Origin: DASXMT01 sp963781305
Lineage (GTDB): Bacteria; Actinomycetota; Acidimicrobiia; Acidimicrobiales; RAAP-2
Length of the DNA stretch: 64,000 bases
Reading direction: 5' to 3'
Assembly: GCA_963781305.1 (NCBI GenBank)
Contig: CAWAFL010000013.1
Span: 372,001-436,000 of the forward strand
Part shown: positions 8,968 through 18,022 of the stretch, in pieces
How the letters are laid out: each line of letters opens with the position of its first letter
Position numbering within the stretch: the stretch's first letter is position 1
Made by a program: the position numbers and the translations under genes
Notes under the pieces: model-generated
What the model saw: the letters and a program-made list of their open reading frames with translations, nothing else
Told to the model about the DNA's origin: nothing
Databases searched by the model: none

Positions 8968-9765
8968 TCATGTTGGCTCGGCGGCCCGGCGGCGGTTGTA
9001 GAGGCGGGTCGCCCAAAGGTACGCCACGACGGCGATGCCGATGCTCCACGCGATGGAGGCGATGGCGTGGTTGCCAATGGCGGCGCCGGTGAGCAAGCCG
9101 CGGACGGTGTCGGCGACGGGGGTGAAGGGCTGGTACTCGGCGAACTGGCGTAGCCCTGCCGGCATCGTGGCCGTGGCCACGAACCCGCTGCTGAGGAACA
9201 GAAGCAGCAACAGGATCATCGGGGTGTTGCTGGCGGTCTCGACGCTCTTGGCCGCCAAGCCGAGCGCTACCGCCAGCCAGATCAGAGCGAGGGCGAACAG
9301 CCCCACGATCCCGATGGCGGCGAGCCACTCGAGTAGCCCGGCGCTCGAATGGAACCCGAGACCGAAGGCGACGCCGAAGAGGATGGCGATGCCGGCCAGG
9401 ATTTGGATCAGGCTCCCGAGCACGTGGCCGGTTAGGACCGAGGCACGGGCGATCGCCATCGTGCGGAACCGGTCGATGATGCCGCCGGTCATGTCCATGG
9501 CGACCATGATCGAGGTGCCCTGGACGGCCGAGGCGATGGTGATCAGCAGCAGCCCGGGGACCACGTAGTCCAGGTAGGCATGGCGCCCCTGGTGGACGCC
9601 GAGGCCGGCGCCGAGCTGGCCGCCGAAGACGTAGACGAACAGCAACAGGAGCACGATCGGCATGCCGACGAGCATCACCGTCATCGACGGATACCGCAGT
9701 TGGTGCTTGAGGTTGCGGCGCAGCATGACCCGCGAGTCGCTGAGCGTGTAGGCGAGCGTGGTCAT
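8968..9765 (-). CDS. ABC-2 type transporter permease (DrrB-like)
   Basis: A 265-residue integral membrane protein with about six hydrophobic segments. It has the ABC2_membrane features of daunorubicin-resistance type permeases (N-terminal MLRRNLKHQLRYP, later FLSSGFVATATMP, C-terminal YLWATRLYNRR). Its start overlaps the stop of the ATPase gene by four bases, giving one exporter with the upstream DrrA-like subunit. The likely role is drug or lipid export across the cytoplasmic membrane; the substrate is unknown. Confidence 0.9.
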   Translation of the reverse strand: MTTLAYTLSDSRVMLRRNLKHQLRYPSMTVMLVGMPIVLLLLFVYVFGGQLGAGLGVHQGRHAYLDYVVPGLLLITIASAVQGTSIMVAMDMTGGIIDRFRTMAIARASVLTGHVLGSLIQILAGIAILFGVAFGLGFHSSAGLLEWLAAIGIVGLFALALIWLAVALGLAAKSVETASNTPMILLLLLFLSSGFVATATMPAGLRQFAEYQPFTPVADTVRGLLTGAAIGNHAIASIAWSIGIAVVAYLWATRLYNRRRAAEPT

Positions 9766-10763
9766 GGTTGCGCTGCTCCTTGCGGTGCGAGGTTCTCGTC
9801 GGGACGGCTCATGACGTAGCGGCCGGCGACATGACTACCGGTGACGGCGAAGAACACGTCATCGAGGTCCGGGGTGTGGATCGACAGCCGCTCGACGGTG
9901 ATATGGGCATCGTGCAGCTCGTCGAGCAGCTGCCGGAGCGAGTCCACGGTGCCATCTGCGGGGACCTGCAGGACCAACTGGTCCTGGTCAGAAGAAGCCG
10001 CCGGCAGCAGCCCGACTGCCGAGCGCAGCAGGTTGGGGCCAGCGAAGTGGAGCCGGACGTGCCCGCCGGGGATCCGGCTCTTCAGCTCAGCCGGGGTTCC
10101 TTCGGCGACGATCCTGCCCTCGTCGAGCACCGCGATCCGGTCGGCCAGATGGTCGGCCTCGTCGAGGTACTGGGTGGTTAACAAGATGGTGACCCCGTCT
10201 GAGGCGAGCTTTCGGACGATCTCCCACATGGTGAGGCGGCTGCGCGGGTCCAAGCCGGTGGTGGGCTCATCGAGGAAGATCACCCGAGGCTCACCGACAA
10301 GGGTCATGGCGAGGTCGAGTCGCCGTCGCATCCCGCCTGAGTAGGTCGACAGCAGCTTGTCGGCGGCGTCGGTGAGATCGAACTGCTCCAACAACTCGGT
10401 CACCCGACGTTGCCCAGCCACGCGGCCGAGATGGCGAAGGTCGGCCATCAAGCGCAGGTTCTCGGCCCCGGTCAGCAAGCTGTCCACGGCCGAGAACTGG
10501 CCAGTGACCCCGATGATGGCCCGCACCCCGTCGGCGTCGGAGACCACGTCGTGACCGGCGATTCGCATGGAGCCGGAGTCGGCGGGGATCAGAGTGGACA
10601 GGATGCGGACCATCGTGGTTTTGCCCGCCCCATTGGGGCCGAGTAGCGCGAGGATCGTGCCTTCCTCCACGGCCAGACTCACATTGTCGAGCACCACGTG
10701 GTCGCCGAACGACTTGCGCACGTCACGGGCGACGATGCCCGACGCGGCGGTAACGCTTGTCAT
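9762..10763 (-). CDS. ABC transporter ATP-binding protein (DrrA-like)
   Basis: A 333-residue ATPase with Walker A LGPNGAGKTT, signature TYSGGMRRRLDLA, Walker B VIFLDEPTTGLD, an H-loop region (LLTTQYLDEADHL) and the C-terminal DrrA extension. It starts with MTSVTAASG at 10763, where ATG overlaps the TGA of the regulator gene. The longer start further upstream would lie inside the regulator. It pairs with the permease downstream as an ABC exporter. The regulator-ATPase-permease order suggests substrate-induced expression. Confidence 0.93.
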   Translation of the reverse strand: MTSVTAASGIVARDVRKSFGDHVVLDNVSLAVEEGTILALLGPNGAGKTTMVRILSTLIPADSGSMRIAGHDVVSDADGVRAIIGVTGQFSAVDSLLTGAENLRLMADLRHLGRVAGQRRVTELLEQFDLTDAADKLLSTYSGGMRRRLDLAMTLVGEPRVIFLDEPTTGLDPRSRLTMWEIVRKLASDGVTILLTTQYLDEADHLADRIAVLDEGRIVAEGTPAELKSRIPGGHVRLHFAGPNLLRSAVGLLPAASSDQDQLVLQVPADGTVDSLRQLLDELHDAHITVERLSIHTPDLDDVFFAVTGSHVAGRYVMSRPDENLAPQGAAQP

Positions 10764-11281
10764 GGCTTTTTCCCTCCCTGTTGTGTGATCGAGTAGTCGG
10801 GAAGCTCGCCCGCGACACGCAGCGCCTCGCGGTGTGCCTTCCACTCCTGTTCCAGGACTGGGAGTCGCGCGACCAAGAACTCAGCGAATGCGGCCCACTC
10901 CAGCAAGATCGCTCGCCGTTCTGCCGGCATGTCGGCCAGCATGCGCAGGCCCTCTCGGGCGAGCTCGGCCTGCTCCTGGTACTCGGAGACATCGAATCCC
11001 ATCGCATGGGAGGACGACATGTCGATGCGTACCCGGTCCATTCGCTCGCCTGCAGCCCGGGAGCGTTGGATGAGACCCAGGGTCTCCAGCACATTTACGG
11101 CGCCAGCGATCGCGCTCCTACTCGCAAGCAGGGCGTCGGCCAACTCGCTGATGCTCTGCTCGCGCGGGTCGCATACGGCCAGGTAGCCGATCAGACGCCC
11201 CACCATGGGGGCCATCCCGAAACGCCGGGCATAGAAGCGACCTACATGGTCGGCGAACGTGATCTCCCCGTCGCTTGGCAT
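10760..11281 (-). CDS. GbsR/MarR-type transcriptional regulator of the ABC exporter
   Basis: A 173-residue regulator with a winged HTH (SISELADALLASRSAIAGAV) and a helical C-terminus of the kind found in GbsR/MarR-like repressors placed before ABC exporters. The start MPSDGEITFADHVG at 11281 is chosen because the longer ATG at 11317 falls inside the palindrome that is probably its operator. The stop overlaps the ATPase start by four bases, so the three genes form one tightly coupled operon. Confidence 0.85.
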   Translation of the reverse strand: MPSDGEITFADHVGRFYARRFGMAPMVGRLIGYLAVCDPREQSISELADALLASRSAIAGAVNVLETLGLIQRSRAAGERMDRVRIDMSSSHAMGFDVSEYQEQAELAREGLRMLADMPAERRAILLEWAAFAEFLVARLPVLEQEWKAHREALRVAGELPDYSITQQGGKKP

Positions 11282-11304
11282 GTCGACCACTCTACACAAC
11301 TTCC

Positions 11305-11332
11305 TGAGATAACACAAATCTGTGTGATCTCA
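11305..11332. promoter_or_regulatory. 28-bp palindromic operator of the ABC exporter operon
   Basis: TGAGATAACACA - AATC - TGTGTGATCTCA: arms of 12 bases with one mismatch, 24 bases before the regulator's start. Position and symmetry strongly suggest an autoregulatory operator. Confidence 0.7.
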
Positions 11333-11460
11333 GTACCATCCTTCGGTACCTCTCCGGACGGTGCAGCGCCCGGCGACGGAGATTGTTTTGGTGCTTGACC
11401 AGCGTCCGTGTGCCCTTCTCAGCCCCAAACCGGAGCGGCCTCAGACCCGGCGGGAAACCA

Positions 11461-12309
11461 TCACGTGAGCCGAGTCAGTCGGTCGCCCGTATCATCGATG
11501 GGACCCTTGGTCCAGTCGCCATGGCCAGGGAAGACGTACTCGAATCGGTGACCGGAGCGGGCCAGGCGGAGAAGGGAACGTTGATGTTCTTGGCGGGAGT
11601 ACCAGATCGTCTCGATGGCGCGAAGGTCTGAGGTATGTCTCGACCAGGCCAGGGTGTCGCCGGAGAACATATGTCGTTCGATGTGGAGATAGAGCACGCT
11701 TCCTCGGGTATGGCCGGGCATGGCGAAGGCGGTCATGCCCGGGAAGATGGTGGTCTCCTCGGTGGTGGTGATGATGTCCGTCGCGAAAGGGGCGGCGTCC
11801 CGATCGGCGTCGTGAATCCACACTCGGGCTCCGAAGTGCTCGGCGTAACGTTTGGCGTCGGAGATGTCGTCTCGGTGGGTGAGCAGAATGTGGTCGATCC
11901 CGCCGGCTTCTTCCAGCGCCTGAACGACGGTCCGGTCCCAGTGGGGCGCGTCGACAAGGAACGGGTCGCTGGCCTGGGGGACGAACCAGGCGTGGGCGCC
12001 GAAGGAGCGGAGGTCATTGTGGCCGCATAGAAACACACCGGGCGCGACCTGTTGAGGAAAGACCCCGGCCGGAGCGTGACGGCGGCTGACGGTGCCGACC
12101 GAACGGGTGGGACAGGCCAGCGCGGCTCGCCACATCATCATTTCCTCGTCGGGGTTGGCCGGTTGACGGGTGACGATCGACAGCCCGTCGTCGGTCGAGG
12201 AGATGAGATCGGGAGCATGCTGGCGGGCCACATCGCAGGCGATGCAGCGGTCGTCCACGTACCAGTCACCCGGTGTGTTGTCCGGGTGCCGGTCGGCCAG
12301 TCGAGCCAT
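11461..12309 (-). CDS. ferredoxin-like / metallo-beta-lactamase fold fusion protein
   Basis: A 282-residue two-part protein. Residues ~10-75 resemble a single-cluster ferredoxin (CIACDVARQHAPDLI, later ACPTRSVG), but only Cys22, Cys25 and Cys66 remain where families of this kind usually carry a third Cys at position 28, here Ala. Residues ~90-282 are an MBL-fold hydrolase with LTHRDDISDAKRYAEHFGA in place of the canonical HxHxDH, then MPGHTRGS, FSGDTL and FPGHGDW. Related fusions occur in cyanobacteria and actinobacteria with unproven roles. Metal or cluster loading here is doubtful. Confidence 0.8.
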   Translation of the reverse strand: MARLADRHPDNTPGDWYVDDRCIACDVARQHAPDLISSTDDGLSIVTRQPANPDEEMMMWRAALACPTRSVGTVSRRHAPAGVFPQQVAPGVFLCGHNDLRSFGAHAWFVPQASDPFLVDAPHWDRTVVQALEEAGGIDHILLTHRDDISDAKRYAEHFGARVWIHDADRDAAPFATDIITTTEETTIFPGMTAFAMPGHTRGSVLYLHIERHMFSGDTLAWSRHTSDLRAIETIWYSRQEHQRSLLRLARSGHRFEYVFPGHGDWTKGPIDDTGDRLTRLT

Positions 12310-12666
12310 TGGATCCTCCAGTTAGCCTGATAGCCACGATAGCGGGGAGCTCGCTCGACACGGCCCGACCGCAACCGTTGTCCGAGCGCCCGAAAGCCGC
12401 ATCCACGTCGCTCATGCCATCCGCCCAGGCCCTGATGTTGGAACCGGGTCCGCCATCTCGCGGCAACGTTGGCTCTCGCCGACCCGTGGGCACAGGATGC
12501 CGTCAGCCAGGCAGGCTTGCCGCGGGAGATGAAGTAGACCTAGCTCTACCGCTCAGGCGCGGGTAGTGCGCCACACTGGTGGGGTGGAACGACGGCCGGA
12601 AGCACTGCACCAGCGAGGGACCCTGCGGCTAACGCTCTCACCGGACAGGCTTCGTGGACTGCGATC
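12310..12666. other. intergenic region between MBL protein and sensor kinase
   Basis: No credible gene. It is the divergent promoter region for the MBL gene (minus) and the two-component system (plus). An inverted repeat GTAGA-N6-TCTAC lies at 12534-12549, about 120 bases before the kinase start, and could bind a regulator. Confidence 0.4.
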
Positions 12667-13818
12667 GTGATGAACGAGCCGGCCGACCGTCCACGGGCCA
12701 CGTCGCTCTCTCTCGACACCCAGCGCGTCGGCCAATGGTCATCCCTCGTTTTCGGATCGATACGCAGGGTGCTCGGCATGAAGGGCGAAGGGGCGCCGGG
12801 AGGGACATGGCCGTGGATCGCCCGGCGTGCCTTGAGCTTTGGCATCATCCTCGGGCTTGTGCTCACGGTGGTCTGGGCGTTGACCGGTGCCGGCTACTTC
12901 TGGCCGGGTTGGATCTGGTTCGTTTTGGCGCTCCCGGTAGCGTTCTGGCGAAGCATCCGTTGGGCTCTGCGCACTCGGTGGCGGCGTTCGTTAGCCGTGC
13001 ACGCAGCCGTTACTTCCGTGCTCGTTCCGTCCATAGTGGTCATCTGGCTGCTGTCGGGTCTCGGGTACTTCTGGCCGATCGGGCCGATGCTCGGCCTGGG
13101 GTTGGTGCTTGCCGGACATGCCCTGTTCGCGCCTTCGGTGTCGAGCAAGCGTGAGCAGGTGTTGGCGGAACGAGTCGACGTCTTGACCCGTACCCGCAAA
13201 GACGCCCTCGATGTTCAGGTGGCGGAGATGCGTCGGGTCGAACGTGACCTGCACGACGGGGCCCAGGCACGCCTGGTGTCGCTGGGCATGAGCTTGGGCA
13301 TGGCCGACGAGCTGCTGGACTCGGACCCTGATGAGGCGCGTCGACTGTTGGTCGAAGCGCGCACCGCTGCCGGTGACGCCCTGAGCGATCTGCGGGCCCT
13401 CGTCCGAGGGATCCTGCCGCCCGTGCTGGCCGACCGGGGCTTGGCCGGTGCTGTTCAAGCGCTCGTGCTCGCCAGCCCCGTCCCCGTAGAGTTGACGGTC
13501 GAGCTTCCCCCCGAGCGGCTCCCGGCTCCGGTCGAGTCGGCGGCGTACTTCGCCGTCGCCGAGGCGATCACCAACGTGATCAAGCACAGCGGGGCGCGAG
13601 CCGCGTGGGTCCGCATGTCCCAAGTGGACGGCCTGCTCTTCATGGCGGTCAAGGACGACGGCCGAGGCGGCGCCGATCCGGACGAAGGGAGCGGTCTGTG
13701 GGGAATCCATCACCGTCTGGAGGCCTTCGACGGCACGGTGCAGATCTCGAGCCCATCCGGTGGGCCGACGGTCGTGAGCATGGAGGTGCCGTGCGCGCAG
13801 TCATCGCCGAAGACCTAG
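12667..13818 (+). CDS. two-component sensor histidine kinase (NarX/DesK type)
   Basis: A 383-residue membrane kinase. Hydrophobic segments fall at ~57-75, 80-96 and 115-155. A HisKA_3 dimerisation domain carries the phospho-acceptor His196 in ERDLHDGAQARLVSLG, followed by a HATPase_c domain (AVAEAITNVIKHS; KDDGRGGADPDEGSGLWGI). The short extracytoplasmic loops suggest membrane or intramembrane sensing. GTG 12667 is immediately followed by ATG 12670, and either may start. The response regulator overlaps its 3' end. Confidence 0.92.
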   Translation: MMNEPADRPRATSLSLDTQRVGQWSSLVFGSIRRVLGMKGEGAPGGTWPWIARRALSFGIILGLVLTVVWALTGAGYFWPGWIWFVLALPVAFWRSIRWALRTRWRRSLAVHAAVTSVLVPSIVVIWLLSGLGYFWPIGPMLGLGLVLAGHALFAPSVSSKREQVLAERVDVLTRTRKDALDVQVAEMRRVERDLHDGAQARLVSLGMSLGMADELLDSDPDEARRLLVEARTAAGDALSDLRALVRGILPPVLADRGLAGAVQALVLASPVPVELTVELPPERLPAPVESAAYFAVAEAITNVIKHSGARAAWVRMSQVDGLLFMAVKDDGRGGADPDEGSGLWGIHHRLEAFDGTVQISSPSGGPTVVSMEVPCAQSSPKT

Positions 13819-14435
13819 CCCTTCTGAGAGATGGCCTGATCCGGCTGCTCAACGCCCACGACGTCGAGGTGGTGGCAGCCGTCGGAGACGGGCCGTCGGT
13901 TCTCGGCGCGTTGCTCGACCATCGACCAGACGTCGCCGTGCTCGATGTGCGACTGCCGCCGACGTTCACCAACGAAGGGCTGCTGGCAGCGATCGAGGCT
14001 CGCAGGCAGGTGCCGGGCCTTCCCGTCCTGGTGCTCTCGCAGTACGTGGAGCCACTCTACGCCAGCGAGCTGCTGTCGGATCAGCGTGGCGGCGTAGGCT
14101 ACCTGCTGAAGGACCGGGTGATGGACGTGGGCCAGTTCGTCGACGCGGTCCGCCGCGTGGCAGCCGGAGGTACGGCCATGGACCCCGAGGTCGTCTCCCA
14201 GCTCCTAGCCAAGCGGGTCAGGGACGTGCCCTTGGGGCGGCTCACCCCGCGCGAGCGGGAGGTGCTGGCGTTCATGGCCGAAGGGCGGTCGAATGCGGCA
14301 GTGGCCGCCGGGCTCGTCGTCTCCGAGAAGGCGGTCAGCAAGCACATCGGCAACATCTTCATGAAGCTCGACCTGCCGCAGTCAGACGACGACAATCGTC
14401 GGGTGCTAGCCGTGCTCACCTACCTGAACTCCTGA
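13791..14435 (+). CDS. NarL/FixJ-family response regulator
   Basis: A 214-residue protein with a receiver domain (IAEDLALLRDGL; phospho-acceptor Asp in VAVLDVRLP; switch region VLSQYVE; Lys in YLLKDRV) and a C-terminal LuxR HTH (LTPREREVLAFMAEGRSNAA through VSKHIGNIFMKLDL). GTG at 13791 follows GGAGGT at the right spacing and makes the receiver start exactly. The gene overlaps the kinase by 28 bases in another frame. It probably activates the MMPL transporter 90 bases downstream, an inference from order. Confidence 0.93.
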   Translation: MRAVIAEDLALLRDGLIRLLNAHDVEVVAAVGDGPSVLGALLDHRPDVAVLDVRLPPTFTNEGLLAAIEARRQVPGLPVLVLSQYVEPLYASELLSDQRGGVGYLLKDRVMDVGQFVDAVRRVAAGGTAMDPEVVSQLLAKRVRDVPLGRLTPREREVLAFMAEGRSNAAVAAGLVVSEKAVSKHIGNIFMKLDLPQSDDDNRRVLAVLTYLNS

Positions 14436-14527
14436 GGGATCGCGCCCGGGGGGTAGAGGTAACTCCCCCTTGAAGACGGGTCTCATCTCTATCGTCGCGC
14501 CGACCAGCCATCCGTACCGTTGGTCGT

Positions 14528-16761
14528 ATGACCACTCACCGGCAAGGTGCTCCGAGCCTCGCCTACCTGGACCGCCCTCATACCGGTCTGGGCCGGCTGG
14601 CCCGCTTCCTGCTCCGGCACCGCAAGGTGGTCGGGCTCTTCTGGCTGGTGGTGGCGGTGGTCGGCATCGCACTGGTCGGCCCGATCGCCGGGCGGCTCAC
14701 CTCGAGCGAGGCGCTCCCGGGATTGCCGAGCTACCAAGCAGGCCTCGCCATCACGCACATCTACGGCAACGGCGGCGACAATACGCCAATCGTCTCGGTT
14801 GTGACCCTGCCCGGCACCGAGCGGGTCGACAGCCCGGCCGGTCGTGCGGCACTCGAGCGCGACGTTCGGTGGGCTGCGCTCACAGCGATCATTGCGCGTC
14901 GTTTCCTACCCTGCGGTGGACGACTCCCGACTGATCGCCCCGAGCGACCACGCGGCCCTCGGGCTCGTGTTCGCCGGTAACGACCCGCCGACATCCGCCG
15001 AGGTGGCCACCTCGCTGCGAGCGGGTGCCCCGTCTGGGGTCACGGTGGCGACCACCAGCCTCAGCGACCTGCAGAACGCACCGGGCAGTGGTGGGCTCGG
15101 CATCTTGGGCGAAGTATGTATCGGCGCCATCGGCGCCCTTGTTGTCTTGGTTCTCGTCTTCGGGTCCTTCTTGGCCGTGGCTCCCCTCCTGGTGGCTGCT
15201 GTGTCCATCCTCGGCACCTTTCTGCTTCTCGGCGCCCTGACGACGATCACCGGGGTAAGCCAACTGGTCGAGTATCTCGTCGCTCTGATCGGCCTCGGTG
15301 TGGCCATCGACTACTCGCTGCTTATCGTCACCCGCTGGCGCGAGGAACGCGACCGGGGACGGTCCAACGATGAGGCGGTCATCCTGGCCATGACCACCGC
15401 CGGGCGGTCGGTCCTCTTCAGCGCCGTGACGGTCGCAGTCGGTCTCTTCGCCCTCATCGTGGTGCCCTTCGCGTTCGTGCGCAGCCTCGGCTACGGCGGC
15501 TTGCTCATCCCCCTCGTCACCGTCATCGCTGCCCTCACCCTGCTCCCGGTGCTGCTGTCCGCGTGGGGACCCCGCCTCGACCGCAGTCGCCGGAACGCCA
15601 GGCGAAATCGCCACAGCACGGCCCTCGGGCCGAGCCGAGCGTGGACGGCGTGGACCAAAGGGGTCGTCCGTCACCGCATCCTCGCCGTCGTCATCGCTCT
15701 GACCGTGCTCGGGATCCTCCTCGGGGTGGCCCTCGGTCTGCGGGTCGGTGAGGTCCGACCTACCTCGCTCGCCCGCTCCGGGTCTGCCGAACAGGGACTG
15801 GTCGCCCTCCAGCACGCAGGGTTCCCTGTCGGTGTGCTCTCCCCGATCGAGGTGCTCGTCCCCGACCGCACCGATGCGGCGGCCCTGGCCGCCCGGCTGG
15901 GAACGGTGCAGGGCGTCGACACCGCCATCGCCCCGGCCGGTGCGGCCTGGCGTCGGTCTGGCACCGCCATCATCGACGTGGTCCCGAGCTCGCCGACCAG
16001 CTCGCCGACCGACAACGCCACGGTGAGCACCGTGCGTGCCACCGTGGCCCGCCTGGCCCCGAGCGCCCAGGTCGCCGGCGATGCGCCCCTAGAAGTCCGA
16101 CCTCGTGCACGCCTTCTACTCGCGCTTACCCTTCATCGTCGCCCTGGTGGCGCTCCTCAGCCTGCTCGCCTTGGCCCGCGCCTTTCGATCCGTGGTGCTC
16201 CCCATCAAAGCCGTAATCGTCAACATGCTCTCGGTCGGCGCGACCTATGGCGCACTCGTGTTGATCTGGCAGCACGGCTACGGATCCCGGCCCATCTGGG
16301 GCATCCCCGCCACCGGCGTCGTCGTCGACTTCGTGCCGCTGATGGTCTTTGCGTTCCTCTTCGGGTTGTCGATGGACTACGAGGTGTTCATCCTCTCCAG
16401 AATCAAGGAGGCCCACGACGCAGGCAAGTCCACCGACGAGGCGGTCGTGGACGGGCTTGGCCACACCGGTCGCCTCGTCACCAGTGCCGCCATCATTCTC
16501 TTCCTCGCCTTCGCCGCCCTGGCCGCCGGACCGGACGTCCAGATCAAGGTCTTTGCCACCGGCATGGCTGTCGGCATCGTTCTCGACGCCACCGTCGTGC
16601 GGGCGCTTCTCGTTCCCGCTTTGGTCTCATTGCTCGGGAGGTGGAACTGGTGGTCGCCGTGGGCTCGCTCAGATGGTGCCGCCGAGGAGCTTTCCACCAA
16701 CTCTGGAGAGGAGTCGGTCGTGATGGCCATGACGGCGGCCACGTCAACTGCCAGCAAGTAG
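14528..16761 (+). pseudogene. MMPL-family RND exporter, disrupted by two frameshifts
   Basis: The reading starts at ATG 14528 (LARFLLRHRKVVGLFWLVVA), shifts frame near 14860-14905, continues with the first permease bundle (LIALGVAIDY-type segment read as IGLGVAIDYSLLIVTRWREE), then shifts again near 16086-16102 into VHAFYSRLPFIVALVAL and the second bundle (FLFGLSMDYEVFILSRIKEA) to 16761. Joined, the three frames give ~740 residues, the normal length of MMPL proteins with both conserved GxxxDY segments. In the second frame a TAG at 16090-16092 lies just before the match. Either the gene is decaying or the assembly has two one-base errors. Confidence 0.8.
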
Positions 16762-16856
16762 GGGCCCTACCGGAGGTCTCATGTTGGTGGCGTGTTCGGG
16801 ACCCCAGATTCTCGGCGAAGGTGGTGCCCTGCGTCCTCCGATCAATCCCGGTTTAG

Positions 16857-17339
16857 TCAGGCGGCAGTTGGGCCGCCTAGGCCTAGGTCGCGCGTCTCGC
16901 TCCAATCGAGTATGAGCGTGCGCTCCGCGAAGTACCAGGCCCCTTCGATCTTCGCGAAGGTGTCGAGGTATCGGAGCGAAGCGATCATGATCTTGCGACG
17001 GCCCACTTCTGCGAACACGTGATGGGCAATCGTATAGCTCTCACCGGTAGCGGAGTCTCCGTCGAGCGTTATCGTGCTCTGCCCATTGAAGTGAGTCGTC
17101 GCCTCGTAGCGCTTGAGGTCGTCGAACACCGGGGACAAGGCCTCTCGTCCTTCCAGGACGTAGCTCACCTCGCTCCCCTCGCCTTCCATGTAGACGGCGA
17201 AGCGAGTATCGGCGGTGAAGAGCGCCTTTTGACCCTCTGCGTCGCGGCGATCGGCGCAATGCGCATAGGCATCGAACAGTTCGCGAATGGCAAGGCGGTC
17301 GGCTGCCTCGGTCGGTGTGAGGTCGGCGTGAACAGCCAT
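16857..17339 (-). CDS. SnoaL-like / NTF2-fold protein
   Basis: A 160-residue protein with the SnoaL_4 pattern: an N-terminal helix (EAADRLAIRELFDAYAHCAD), a FTADTRFAVYME strand, and a C-terminal LRYLDTFAKIEGAWYFAERT. This fold includes polyketide cyclases, dehydratases and isomerases, mostly acting on hydrophobic small molecules. No catalytic assignment is possible. Its 5' leader shares a motif with the leader of the cupin gene upstream, suggesting common control. Confidence 0.8.
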   Translation of the reverse strand: MAVHADLTPTEAADRLAIRELFDAYAHCADRRDAEGQKALFTADTRFAVYMEGEGSEVSYVLEGREALSPVFDDLKRYEATTHFNGQSTITLDGDSATGESYTIAHHVFAEVGRRKIMIASLRYLDTFAKIEGAWYFAERTLILDWSETRDLGLGGPTAA

Positions 17340-17350
17340 CTGGGGGACTT

Positions 17351-17374
17351 CCTTTCCTTATGTGGCCTCATCTT
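17351..17374 (-). promoter_or_regulatory. shared leader motif, copy 1 (SnoaL-like gene)
   Basis: On the minus strand AAGATG-A-GGCCA-C-ATAAGG-AAAGG lies just before the start of the SnoaL-like gene. Its partner is at 17851-17877 before the cupin gene. The AAGG end may act as ribosome binding site; the rest is unexplained. Confidence 0.4.
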
Positions 17375-17445
17375 CAAGGGATTGCAGTCGGATTGGACCT
17401 CGGATTAGCAGGTCGCGTAGTTACCAGGCGTCTTGCGGGGTCGTG

Positions 17446-17844
17446 TTAGGCGCGCGGGGTGGCGTTTGCCGCGGCGTACTCGGCCTCGGTCACCGCGTCA
17501 TCGAACTCAGTGGTGCCGATCGTGGTCGTGGTGTGCGTCATCAGCGTGCGAGAGGTGGCACCGTGCCAGTGCCGCTCGTTGGGTGCGATCCATACCGTGT
17601 CGCCGGCGCGTACCCGCAGCGGAGCCTCGCCTTCCTTGCAGACGAACCCGTAGCCCGACGTGATTTGAAGCAACTGCCCGCGCTCATGCTGATGCCAGAC
17701 CGTCCGCCCGTTTGGTGAGAACACGACGGTGCCCACGTCCACGCCGTCGGTTTTGGGAAAGATCGGGTCGAACCACACCTCCCCGGTGGCCGCCTTGTTG
17801 AGTTCCGACGGCAGAGTCTGAGCGTCGCCTCGCACGATCAACAT
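17446..17844 (-). CDS. cupin-domain protein
   Basis: A 132-residue single-domain cupin. Motif 1 is WHQHERGQLLQITSGYG (metal ligands expected among His and Glu/Gln) and motif 2 is DTVWIAPNERHWHGA. The sequence resembles small 'cupin, carboxymuconolactone-associated' proteins that accompany oxidoreductases. Function is unproven. The divergent alpha/beta hydrolase and a palindrome lie just upstream. Confidence 0.85.
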   Translation of the reverse strand: MLIVRGDAQTLPSELNKAATGEVWFDPIFPKTDGVDVGTVVFSPNGRTVWHQHERGQLLQITSGYGFVCKEGEAPLRVRAGDTVWIAPNERHWHGATSRTLMTHTTTTIGTTEFDDAVTEAEYAAANATPRA

Positions 17845-17850
17845 TCAGCA

Positions 17851-17899
17851 CCTTCCCTTATGGTTGGCCACCATCTTAAGCTTTGGCTATAGCTAAGAT
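17851..17899 (-). promoter_or_regulatory. cupin leader motif copy 2 plus adjacent ATCTTA palindrome
   Basis: 17851-17877 (minus strand) reads AAGATG-GT-GGCCA-ACC-ATAAGG-GAAGG, parallel to the SnoaL leader. It overlaps an inverted repeat ATCTTA-N15-TAAGAT at 17873-17899, in the divergent promoter region between the cupin and the hydrolase. A regulator may bind here. Confidence 0.4.
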
Positions 17900-18022
17900 T
17901 CGGAGGTCGAGACCGCTGGTTCCCGCCACCAGCTACAGGCTCGACGGAAGCGCACGACGGACCTGAACGTCGGGAGCCGTCCTGCATCCATGCCCGGCGA
18001 AGAGTACCGGAGGTACGTCACC

